Of a stretch of 64,000 bases of DNA, positions 25,800 through 33,376 are shown in pieces. This DNA comes from Chloroflexota bacterium (lineage in GTDB: Bacteria; Chloroflexota; Anaerolineae; Anaerolineales; Villigracilaceae), in NCBI GenBank assembly GCA_021787595.1, contig JAJYLQ010000020.1, positions 1 to 64,000 of the forward strand. Reading direction: 5' to 3'. Both the position numbers and the translations under genes were made by a program. Under the pieces are notes generated by a model, which saw nothing but the letters and a program-made list of their open reading frames with translations, had not been told where the DNA came from and did not search any database. Position 1 is the stretch's first letter, and each line of letters opens with the position of its first letter.

Positions 25800-26651
25800 A
25801 TGCTCAATAAACGAGTCGTTTTCATTGGTTCTGGAGTTATGGCCGAGGCGATGATCGCCGGATTGCTCCGCCAGAAATTAGCGAAGCCCGCGAACCTGGT
25901 CGCTTCGGGTCCGCGCGCCGAACGCGGCGAAGAGTTGCACAAGAAGTATGGAATCCAAGCGACAACGGATAATGCCGCCGCGGTTCATGAGGCGGACGTG
26001 GTTGTTTTATCGGTCAAGCCGCAGAGATTGAGTGATGTGATGAAGGGAATCAAAAGCGTCCGTGCCGAGGCGCTGGTGCTTTCGATTGTAGCAGGCGCCT
26101 CGATCAAAAAGATCGGCGCCGGATTGAAGCATAAAGCCATTGTCCGCTCGATGCCGAACACGCCGGGACAGATTGGCGAAGGCATCACGGTTTGGGCCGC
26201 GTCGCATGAGACATCCGATGAACAGCGCGAGATGGCGAAGAAAATTTTGGGCGCGTTGGGACAAGAAGTCTTCGTCGAAGATGAAGGTTATCTCGATATG
26301 GCAACCGCGTTATCAGGCACCGGTCCCGCGTATGTGTTTTTGTTTACTGAGGCATTGATCGACGCGGGCGTGCACATGGGATTCCCGCGTCGCATCGCGG
26401 AACAGTTGGTTTTGCAGACTATCAAAGGTTCGGCAGATTTTTATGAGCAGGCGGAGAAACATCCGGCCACGCTGCGGAATCAGGTCACGTCACCGGGTGG
26501 GACATCCGCCGAGGCGTTGTATTATCTCGAGAAGGCCGGTTTCCGCACGGCAATTTCGCGCGCAGTGTGGGCCGCGTATCAACGTTCATTGGAATTGGGC
26601 AAGGAAAAGCCAATCCATATTCCTGAGGCACATGACGTAGAGGAGACATGA
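25800..26651 (+). CDS. proC: Pyrroline-5-carboxylate reductase
   Basis: ProC reduces 1-pyrroline-5-carboxylate to proline with NAD(P)H. The N-terminal Rossmann motif is VVFIGSGVMAEAMIAGLL, followed by DVVVLSVKPQ and the C-terminal catalytic signature ALSGTGPAYVFLFTEALIDAGVHMG and VTSPGGTSAEALYYLEKAGF. The 283-residue length is normal. The ATG at 25800 follows AGGAGG at good spacing. The frame extends 15 bases upstream through that ribosome site and is rejected. Its stop overlaps the start of the acetyltransferase by 4 bases. Confidence 0.95.
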   Translation: MLNKRVVFIGSGVMAEAMIAGLLRQKLAKPANLVASGPRAERGEELHKKYGIQATTDNAAAVHEADVVVLSVKPQRLSDVMKGIKSVRAEALVLSIVAGASIKKIGAGLKHKAIVRSMPNTPGQIGEGITVWAASHETSDEQREMAKKILGALGQEVFVEDEGYLDMATALSGTGPAYVFLFTEALIDAGVHMGFPRRIAEQLVLQTIKGSADFYEQAEKHPATLRNQVTSPGGTSAEALYYLEKAGFRTAISRAVWAAYQRSLELGKEKPIHIPEAHDVEET

Positions 26652-27181
26652 AGCCGCCTGAAAAATTCGAGACCGAACGTCTCATTCTTCGTAGGCCGCG
26701 TATCGAAGACGCGCCAATCCTGTTCGTTGAGTATATGCAGGACACAGAAGTAACCCGTTATGTGATGTGGCGTCTACATACGAATGTCGACCAAACTTTG
26801 GAATTTTTGAAGGGTTGTATTTCGGCATGGGACGATGGAAGGCGCTTTCCTTATGTAATCACGTTTAAAGAAGTCGATAAGCCTGTTGGCATGGTGGATT
26901 TTCACATAAATGGTTTACAGGCCGGTATTGGCTATGTGATCGCGCGGGCATATTGGGGTCAGGGATATATGTCGGAGGCAGTTCGTGTGATTGTCAAATG
27001 GGCGTTAAGTCAGCCATCCATTTATCGCGTTTGTGCTGATTGCGATGTGGAAAATAAAGCCTCAGCCCGCGTGACGGAAAAGGTTGGAATGCAGCGCGAA
27101 GGAATTATGCGACGTTACATTATCCATCCAAATGTTAGCACTGAGCCAAGAGATTGTTATTTGTACGCTATTGTGAGATGA
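26648..27181 (+). CDS. GNAT-family N-acetyltransferase, RimJ/RimL type
   Basis: The 177-residue protein starts with the RimJ/RimL signature FETERLILRRPRIEDAP and has the acetyl-CoA-binding segment GYVIARAYWGQGYMSEAVRVIVKWAL, then CDVENKASARVTEKVGMQREG. The family N-acetylates proteins, amino acids or antibiotics, and the substrate is unknown here. It overlaps proC by 4 bases (ATGA type) and is probably co-translated. Confidence 0.9.
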   Translation: MKPPEKFETERLILRRPRIEDAPILFVEYMQDTEVTRYVMWRLHTNVDQTLEFLKGCISAWDDGRRFPYVITFKEVDKPVGMVDFHINGLQAGIGYVIARAYWGQGYMSEAVRVIVKWALSQPSIYRVCADCDVENKASARVTEKVGMQREGIMRRYIIHPNVSTEPRDCYLYAIVR

Positions 27182-27653
27182 AATTTGACCTGCAAAACCG
27201 ATACCGTCGTTCCATCCGATTGAAGGGTTACGATTATTCTCAACCAGGCGCATATTTCGTCACGATGGTGACGCAGGGACGCGAATGTTTGTTCGGCGAA
27301 ATTGTGAATGGTGAAATGTTGTTGAACGAATTCGGCAGAATCGCGGATGAATGTTGGCGTGCAATCCCCAATCATTTTCCAAATGTGGAATTGGGCGCGT
27401 ATATCGTTATGCCGAATCATGTGCTGCGCCCCTACGGTCCAAACCAAATGTAAAACCAGGTTCATTAGGCGCAATTATTCGGTCGTATAAATCCGCGGTT
27501 ACGCGTCGCATTGGACGCGAATTTAACGCGAAAAATATTTGGCAAAGAAATTATTACGAACGCGTGATTCGAAACGAAAAAGAATGGGATAGAATCCATC
27601 GGTACATCGAATCCAATCCGTCTCATTGGGCGGAGGACGAAGAAAATTATTGA
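27178..27653 (+). pseudogene. Broken REP-associated tyrosine transposase (RAYT)
   Basis: The first frame (27178-27453) reads FDLQNRYRRSIRLKGYDYSQ and runs to YIVMPNHV, where the second His of the HUH motif should follow. It then shifts and stops. The continuation, KPGSLGAIIRSYKSAVTRRI and WQRNYYERVIRNEKEWD, lies in another frame and ends at 27653. A short deletion after MPNHV is the simplest cause. The element overlaps the acetyltransferase stop (ATGA) and is followed by a perfect palindrome at 27658-27684. It is non-functional as read, unless frameshifting occurs. Confidence 0.8.
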
Positions 27654-27657
27654 ACGC

Positions 27658-27684
27658 GTAGGGGCGACGTCACGTCGCCCCTAC
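27658..27684. repeat. REP-like perfect palindrome
   Basis: GTAGGGGCGACG, a 3-nt loop TCA and CGTCGCCCCTAC form a 12-bp perfect inverted repeat directly after the broken RAYT. The pairing of REP-type palindromes with RAYT genes is well known. The half-unit GCCCCTAC occurs at 27427-27436 within the pseudogene, near its break. Confidence 0.75.
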
Positions 27685-27695
27685 AAAAAACAACC

Positions 27696-29729
27696 ATGTC
27701 CCTCATCACTGCACATTCCCTCACCAAATCATTCGGCGCGGAAGATCTCTTTCGCGACGTTTCGTTTTCCATTGCCAAAGGTGCGCGCTTCGCGCTCGTC
27801 GGGCCGAATGGAATCGGCAAGACCACATTGTTGCGAATCCTCGTCGGACTGGAAGAACCGTCGGCGGGAAAAGTGACACGCGCGAAGAATCTTCGCTTTG
27901 GATATTTGCCGCAGGAGGCGGACTTCCAACTCGAAGGCACCGTCTGGGACGCGTGCATGTCCGTCTTCGCGGATTTGATTCAGCGTCAGCGCGAGCTGGA
28001 AAAGCTCGAAGCCGAAATGTCGGACCCGTCGAAACGGGAGGCGGCCTTGGTCCGGTATGGACCGATGCAGGAAGACTTCGAGCGGCATGGCGGCTACGTC
28101 TATCAAGTTCGAATCAAACAGGTCCTCACCGGTCTCGGTTTCGATCCATCGGATTTCAATTTGTCGCTCGATCATCTTTCCGGCGGACAGCGTACGCGCG
28201 CGTTCCTTGCAAAACTCCTGCTTTCGAATCCCGACTTGTTGTTGCTCGACGAGCCGACCAATCATCTCGACATCAAAGCCGTCGAATGGCTCGAAGGTTA
28301 TTTGAGCCAGTGGGAAGGCGCGGCGCTGATCGTCTCGCATGATCGTTATTTTCTCGATCACACCTGCAACGCGCTGCTTGAAATGGCCGTGAGCGGATCG
28401 GAACTTTATCGCGGCAATTACAGCACGTATTTGCAGGAGCGCGAGAATCGCTGGAACCATCGCGTCGAAGTTTTCGAATCGGAACGCGGGAAGTTGTTGA
28501 AGGATGTTGAATACATCAAGAAAAATATTTCGGGGCAGAACGTCCAGCAGGCCAAAGGCCGATTGCGGCGGTTGACGCGCGTGGTGCAGGCGATTGAACA
28601 GGTTGGCATGGACGCGGTGGTCAGCACGAATTGGTCGCAGTTGGATGTGGAGACGACGACTAGCCCGTTCAGTGTGGACGAGGCCGAGCGGCGCGTGCGC
28701 GCATTACGCCCGCCGCTGCGCGTCACACCGGACCTTCATCTACATCTGCGTTCGACGGCTCGCTCCGGCGATTTGGTGATTCGCACGCGCGATCTTGAAA
28801 TTGGTTATCCAGGCAGGATGCTTTTCCGCGCACCGGATATCGAGCTGCGACGCACCGAGTGCGCGGCGTTGATCGGACCGAACGGCGCGGGCAAATCCAC
28901 GTTTCTCAAGACGATCCTCGGTCAACTCGGACCGTCGGCGGGTGAGGTGATTCTGGGAGCGAGTCTGCGCATCGGATATTTCGCGCAGGCGCATGAAGGA
29001 CTCGATCCCGATAAAACAGTTTTAGACGAAATCCTTGCGGCGTCGCCCGGCATGTTGCCGTATCAGGGACGCGAGTACCTCGGCAAATATCTTTTCTCCG
29101 GCGATGATGCCTTCAAGAAAGTGTCCATGCTTTCCGGCGGCGAACGCGGACGATTGGCATTAGCCAAGCTGGCACTGGAAGATACGAATTTGTTGCTGCT
29201 GGATGAGCCGACAAATCATTTGGATATTCCGTCGCAGGAAGTTTTGCAAGCCGTGTTGGACGCGTATAAAGGAACGATTCTATTGGTCACGCATGATCGT
29301 TATCTTGTCGACACGCTTGCGACTCAAATCTGGGAAGTTGCAGATCAACCTTCCGAAGGTTTTAAACCTTCGGAAGGTTCGAGACTGGTTGTTTTCAAAG
29401 GCACGTATTCGCAGATGAAAGAGGAAAGAGAAAAAGAAGCGGCGCGGATGGCGGCGCAACAAGTTGTAATTCCCGAAGATCGAAGATCGAATATCGCAAT
29501 CCGCAAAACGCAAAACGCGAAGACGAGAGAGGAAAGAAGGAAGATTGCTCAGATGCAGGAACTGGAAAATACCATCGCCGCGCTCGAAGCGGAGTTGGCG
29601 AATCTTGGCGCGCAGCTTGAAAGTCCCTTTGTGAATCCGAATGAAGTTGCGGTGATTGGAAGAGAATACGAACGCGTGCAAAAAGAGATGGATGAGAAGC
29701 TGGCGGAGTGGGAAAGAGTGCAGGGATAA
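27696..29729 (+). CDS. ABC-F family ribosome-associated ATPase
   Basis: The 677-residue protein has two ABC domains in one chain and no membrane segment, the ABC-F layout (EttA/Uup/YdiF type) that acts on ribosomes in translation control or antibiotic protection. Domain 1 has GPNGIGKTTLLRIL and LSGGQRTRAFLAKLL, and domain 2 has GPNGAGKSTFLKTILG and LSGGERGRLALAKLAL. Both have LLLLDEPTNHLDI. The linker is around residues 240-330, and the C-terminal arm is a coiled coil (NTIAALEAELANL). A 33-base palindrome sits in frame in the segment after domain 2 (29347-29379). The exact ABC-F subgroup is undecided. Confidence 0.9.
   Translation: MSLITAHSLTKSFGAEDLFRDVSFSIAKGARFALVGPNGIGKTTLLRILVGLEEPSAGKVTRAKNLRFGYLPQEADFQLEGTVWDACMSVFADLIQRQRELEKLEAEMSDPSKREAALVRYGPMQEDFERHGGYVYQVRIKQVLTGLGFDPSDFNLSLDHLSGGQRTRAFLAKLLLSNPDLLLLDEPTNHLDIKAVEWLEGYLSQWEGAALIVSHDRYFLDHTCNALLEMAVSGSELYRGNYSTYLQERENRWNHRVEVFESERGKLLKDVEYIKKNISGQNVQQAKGRLRRLTRVVQAIEQVGMDAVVSTNWSQLDVETTTSPFSVDEAERRVRALRPPLRVTPDLHLHLRSTARSGDLVIRTRDLEIGYPGRMLFRAPDIELRRTECAALIGPNGAGKSTFLKTILGQLGPSAGEVILGASLRIGYFAQAHEGLDPDKTVLDEILAASPGMLPYQGREYLGKYLFSGDDAFKKVSMLSGGERGRLALAKLALEDTNLLLLDEPTNHLDIPSQEVLQAVLDAYKGTILLVTHDRYLVDTLATQIWEVADQPSEGFKPSEGSRLVVFKGTYSQMKEEREKEAARMAAQQVVIPEDRRSNIAIRKTQNAKTREERRKIAQMQELENTIAALEAELANLGAQLESPFVNPNEVAVIGREYERVQKEMDEKLAEWERVQG
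29347..29379. repeat. Near-perfect 33-base palindrome inside the ABC-F gene
   Basis: Arms AACCTTCCGAAGGTTT and AAACCTTCGGAAGGTT pair over all 16 positions around a single T. The gene reads through it as QPSEGFKPSEGS, in the linker between the second ABC domain and the coiled-coil tail. It looks like an inserted element that kept the frame. Confidence 0.8.
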
Positions 29730-29779
29730 ATATAAAAGAAATGCTATACTGTATTTGAGAATTCTCTTGGAGATCAACG

Positions 29780-30670
29780 ATGCCTAAAAACCCTCTTGCC
29801 GAAGTCTTTGGCTACCCTGTGGATAATATGACACAGGATGCAGTAAATCATCGGCATGGCAGGTTATGTCCCTTCCATAATTCCTCAGGAATTAATTGCA
29901 CAAAAAGCAGTGCTACCGACCCTATTGGTGTATGTTCAATTTTTGAAGGAAGCAAAATTGTTGCTACTTGTCCTATTCGTTTTAGAGAAGATTTTCAAAT
30001 CGTTTCTGACGCGGCTGATTTCTTCTTCCCAGGAAGTAAATATGTTGCTCTTACAGAAGCTAGGCTGAAAGATTTATATGGAAAATCTGCTGGAAATATT
30101 GATATTGTCCTTGCCGCGATCGGAGCAAAAGGCGAGATAATTGATTTTGGCGCGGTTGAAGTACAAGCTGTGTATATAACTGGTAACGTGCGAAATGTAT
30201 TTGAGAAATACATGGACAACCCAAAACTTAATTACAAAATGGAATGGCCTTCTAAGAACTATCCGAGTCCAGATTATTTATCGTCATCGCGGAAAAGGCT
30301 TGCTCCTCAATTAATCTATAAAGGTGGCATTCTACATAAATGGGGCAAAAGGATGACGGTGGTCGTTGATGAAAATTTCTTTGGTCAACTGCCTGAACTT
30401 GAAGATGTTGACAAAGAATCGGCAGATATAGCATGGATGGTTTATGGATTTCAGAAGAGCAAGGGGCGATATGCTTTGAAACAGAAGGCTATCAAATATA
30501 CTCATTTTGAAGATGCGTTAGCTACAATAACTACTCCCGACATTGGCGACGTAAATGATTTTGTCGAATATCTGAAAGATCGAATTGCAAAAGGAAAGAC
30601 GATGGGAACGCCAGCGCAATCTGGTATAGCCCCAGAAGTTGAACCGCTGCCCAACTCTTTTGATAAATAA
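29780..30670 (+). CDS. NotI-like type II restriction endonuclease
   Basis: The 296-residue protein resembles the NotI endonuclease family. Cysteines C30, C40, C52 and C64 (LCPFHN, GINCTKS, GVCSIF, VATCPIR) match the unusual iron-binding N-terminal Cys4 site, and the PD-(D/E)XK-like centre is visible as NIDIVL (D108) and GAVEVQAVYITG (E127, Q129). A metal-dependent double-strand cut at an unknown site is expected. The GC content is clearly lower than in neighbouring genes, as in the following methylase, so both were probably acquired together. The methylase starts 4 bases past the stop. Confidence 0.8.
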   Translation: MPKNPLAEVFGYPVDNMTQDAVNHRHGRLCPFHNSSGINCTKSSATDPIGVCSIFEGSKIVATCPIRFREDFQIVSDAADFFFPGSKYVALTEARLKDLYGKSAGNIDIVLAAIGAKGEIIDFGAVEVQAVYITGNVRNVFEKYMDNPKLNYKMEWPSKNYPSPDYLSSSRKRLAPQLIYKGGILHKWGKRMTVVVDENFFGQLPELEDVDKESADIAWMVYGFQKSKGRYALKQKAIKYTHFEDALATITTPDIGDVNDFVEYLKDRIAKGKTMGTPAQSGIAPEVEPLPNSFDK

Positions 30671-30674
30671 TCTT

Positions 30675-31565
30675 ATGGAACAGCTTGGATTTTGGGAAGT
30701 TGAAGTCCCACGAAAAGTAGTGAATGTTGCTTCTGTGCCACAGCGGAGTCCTTTTCGCTATCCTGGTGGTAAGACATGGCTTGTTCCAAGGATTCGACAG
30801 TGGCTAGCTGGTTATTTTCCAAAGCCCCGATTTTTCATTGAGCCTTTTGCCGGAGGCGCTATTGCGGGATTAACTGTTGCTTTCGAGAATTTGGCGGAAA
30901 CTGTTTTGTTGGTTGAAAAAGATGAACAAGTTGCGGCAGTTTGGGACACCGTCATTGTTGATGATGGTGGTGCTGAGTGGCTAGCGAATGAGATTGTGAA
31001 CTTCAATCTGAACTTGAAGACGGCTAAAGACCTGATTTTGTCTCGTCCCAAACTGACTAGAAAGATAGCGTTCAAAACAATCATTCAAAATAGAATAAAT
31101 CACGGAGGCATTCTTGCTGATGGGGCTGGGCTTTTAAAGAACGGCGAGAATGGCAAAGGGATTCTGTCCAGATGGTATCCGCAAACATTGAAGAGGCGAA
31201 TCCTTGATATTTCTGGTGTCAAGGAGCAAATTAGATTCAGGCGAGGCGATGGATTCCAGACGATAAAAAAATATCTCTACAATCCCAATGTTGTGTTTTT
31301 TATTGACCCGCCATACACCGCATCGAAGAAGAAAGCTGGCACTCGGCTTTATAAATATCATCAAATAAACCACGAAAAATTATTTGAGCTAATGTCGAAA
31401 GTGAACGGCGATTTTCTAATGACTTATGACGATGCGGATGAGGTGCGGTCGTTGGCATTGAAATATAGATTCGAGACTCGCCTAGTTGCTATGAATAATA
31501 CTCATCATGCTACAATGACAGAATTAGTTATTGGGCGCGATTTGAGTTGGCTTGGCAGAAGGTAA
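30675..31565 (+). CDS. D12-class N6-adenine DNA methyltransferase
   Basis: The 296-residue protein has the Dam/D12 order of motifs: FRYPGGKTWLV near residue 27 (motif X), FIEPFAGGAIAG near 54 (SAM-binding motif I) and FIDPPYTA near 210 (catalytic DPPY, motif IV). It methylates adenine N6 and should protect the host from the adjacent nuclease. The ATG at 30675 was chosen although no strong ribosome site is seen, since a TTG at 30639 would lie inside the upstream gene. Low GC matches the nuclease gene. Confidence 0.88.
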   Translation: MEQLGFWEVEVPRKVVNVASVPQRSPFRYPGGKTWLVPRIRQWLAGYFPKPRFFIEPFAGGAIAGLTVAFENLAETVLLVEKDEQVAAVWDTVIVDDGGAEWLANEIVNFNLNLKTAKDLILSRPKLTRKIAFKTIIQNRINHGGILADGAGLLKNGENGKGILSRWYPQTLKRRILDISGVKEQIRFRRGDGFQTIKKYLYNPNVVFFIDPPYTASKKKAGTRLYKYHQINHEKLFELMSKVNGDFLMTYDDADEVRSLALKYRFETRLVAMNNTHHATMTELVIGRDLSWLGRR

Positions 31566-31639
31566 ATTACTTTTTATTGAAAACGAAAGTGCTCTACTTG
31601 TAGTTACTTGGGGACATCTAGTTCTGAAAGGAGGCGCAC

Positions 31640-32659
31640 ATGTCTTGGAAGAATCAACTGCGAAGCGACTCGTTGCCGTGGTTGCTGGAGTCCGATAATC
31701 CTGGTGTGCGCTATCTCGCCATCCGCGATCTGCTCGATTTGCCAGCCAATGATCCAAAACTGAAATCCGCGCGCAAGTCCGCGCACAAAGACGGACCGAT
31801 TGCGGTTATCTTATCCAATATGGAGAAAGAAGGATATTGGGTCAAGCCCGGTCCCGGCTACAACCCTAAATATCGGTCAACAGTTTGGGCAATGATTTTG
31901 CTGGCACAGCTTGGCGCGTCCGTGAATGAAGATAAACGCGTCGAAACAGCCTGCAACTATGTGCTCGATCACATGTGCGAAGGTGGTCAGTTTACAATCA
32001 CAACTTCCGGCGCGCCTTCGGGAACGGTGGACTGCTTGCAAGGGAATATATGTTGGTCGCTGGCAGAACTGGGATGTGATGATCCGCGTTTGAAAAAGGC
32101 ATACGAATGGATGGCGCGCACGGTCACAGGCGATGGAATTGCATCGAAGGAAAATAAGGACGCGCCTGTCCGCTATTACGCGTATAAATGCGGGCCAACT
32201 TTTGCATGCGGCGCGAATAACAGCCTTCCCTGTGCGTGGGGCGGAGGCAAAGTGATGCTGGCGCTGAGCAAAATTCCTGAGAAGCAGAGAACGCTGCTAA
32301 TCAAGAGAGCCATCGGGCAAGGCGTGGATTTCTTCCTCGGCATTGATCCCGCGACGGCAAAATATCCGACGCGGCTCGGCGATGATAAACCCAACCGCGA
32401 CTGGTGGAAGTTTGGATTTCCCGTTTTCTATATCACCGACTTGTTGCAACTTGCTGAAGCATTCGTTGGATTGGGTTATGGCAATGACAAGCGGTTATCG
32501 AACGTGTTCAACATCATCCGCGAAAAACAAAATGAACGTGGTCAATGGCTGATGGAATACGACTACGCGGGAAAGACATGGTTTGAGTTTGGTGAAAAGA
32601 AACGGCCCAATAAATGGGTCACATTGCGAGCGATGAAAGTGTTGAAAGCGGTTGGCTGA
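31640..32659 (+). CDS. Alpha/alpha-toroid (prenyltransferase/squalene-cyclase-like repeat) protein
   Basis: The 339-residue protein shows repeated helical pairs typical of the terpenoid-cyclase/prenyltransferase toroid (LAIRDLLDLP, STVWAMILLAQLG, VDCLQGNICWSLAELG, FYITDLLQLAEAFVGLG). No catalytic DXDD or zinc motif is evident. Cys and His occur at several places (CEGGQF, CGPTFACG), but the arrangement does not match protein prenyltransferase. A soluble, cytoplasmic protein is expected, and I do not assign a reaction. It stands alone between the restriction pair and the sulfur operon, preceded by AAAGGAGG. Confidence 0.55.
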   Translation: MSWKNQLRSDSLPWLLESDNPGVRYLAIRDLLDLPANDPKLKSARKSAHKDGPIAVILSNMEKEGYWVKPGPGYNPKYRSTVWAMILLAQLGASVNEDKRVETACNYVLDHMCEGGQFTITTSGAPSGTVDCLQGNICWSLAELGCDDPRLKKAYEWMARTVTGDGIASKENKDAPVRYYAYKCGPTFACGANNSLPCAWGGGKVMLALSKIPEKQRTLLIKRAIGQGVDFFLGIDPATAKYPTRLGDDKPNRDWWKFGFPVFYITDLLQLAEAFVGLGYGNDKRLSNVFNIIREKQNERGQWLMEYDYAGKTWFEFGEKKRPNKWVTLRAMKVLKAVG

Positions 32660-32863
32660 CTTATTCAGGTTCACCGCAAAGGGCTTAGGGCGCAGGGCGT
32701 TACGCGGCGCGAGGCGCCACTTGCAATGACAGGATAAAAGGACTGGCTTCGGCCAATCCTTTTTGTTTATGTTTTACGCGCACCGAACCGTTGCTTGCAG
32801 TTGCCATTCCTGTCTGCATAAAACATGGGCCGAAAGAACACAGGTCAACTTGCCTTGCAGGCC

Positions 32864-32930
32864 GTCTAAGACTTTTCTTAGACGACTTAAAACAAGTCTT
32901 AGAGCTGCGCCTGAATGAATTCCCTATAAT
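32864..32930 (+). promoter_or_regulatory. Promoter of the dsr operon with two operator palindromes
   Basis: Site A is CTAAGACTTTTCTTAG (32866-32881, 16 bp), extended by one base on each side to GTCTAAG and CTTAGAC. Four bases later comes site B, CTTAAAACAAGTCTTAG (32886-32902). Twenty-two bases after B is TATAAT (32925-32930), with no good -35 box. The layout is repeated at 58485-58551 on the other strand, where site A is identical. A transcription start near 32937 would give a short leader before the first gene at 32956. This is probably an activator-dependent promoter. Confidence 0.75.
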
Positions 32931-32955
32931 GAAGTCGAACTAATGGAGAAACAAT

Positions 32956-33147
32956 ATGCAGATCGTATTTGCCGCAGTCGGAATCATCGTCATTTTCTGG
33001 GTTGTGTTTTGGCTGGCGCAAAGGGTTGCGTCGCACGCCTCGGACGCCCGTGATGTGCGCCACACACTGGAGACCGGTGCACGGATGCTTGGCGGAAGCG
33101 ATTATTTGCGCTCCTACCCGCCGGTCAAGTCTGAGGATGAAATGTAA
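32956..33147 (+). CDS. Small single-helix membrane protein, first gene of the dsr operon
   Basis: The 63-residue protein has an N-terminal transmembrane helix (QIVFAAVGIIVIFWVVFWLA) and a short charged tail (ARDVRHTLETGARMLGG). I do not recognise a family. It starts about 20 bases after the expected transcription start and has AGAAACA upstream, a weak ribosome site. Its place at the head of the operon suggests a role with the exporter or the respiratory complex. About 230 bases to the next gene hold no further ORF of note. Confidence 0.55.
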   Translation: MQIVFAAVGIIVIFWVVFWLAQRVASHASDARDVRHTLETGARMLGGSDYLRSYPPVKSEDEM

Positions 33148-33376
33148 GACGCAGTACCTCGCGATCCGCACGGCGTCCGGGGATGGCCCGTGCCTCATTG
33201 ACAAGTGATCGCTGAACCTCGTTCGACGTGTCGGTGCCTTCGCAGCCGGACATGAAGCGAAGTTCGCGGGAAAGGAGAGGATCCGAGTAAAAAAGAATAG
33301 GTTTGTTTTCCGCGGACGGATTGGAAAAGATATCTTTTTGATCGTGCACCTAAAATATTGAAGGAGATGTGATCTT

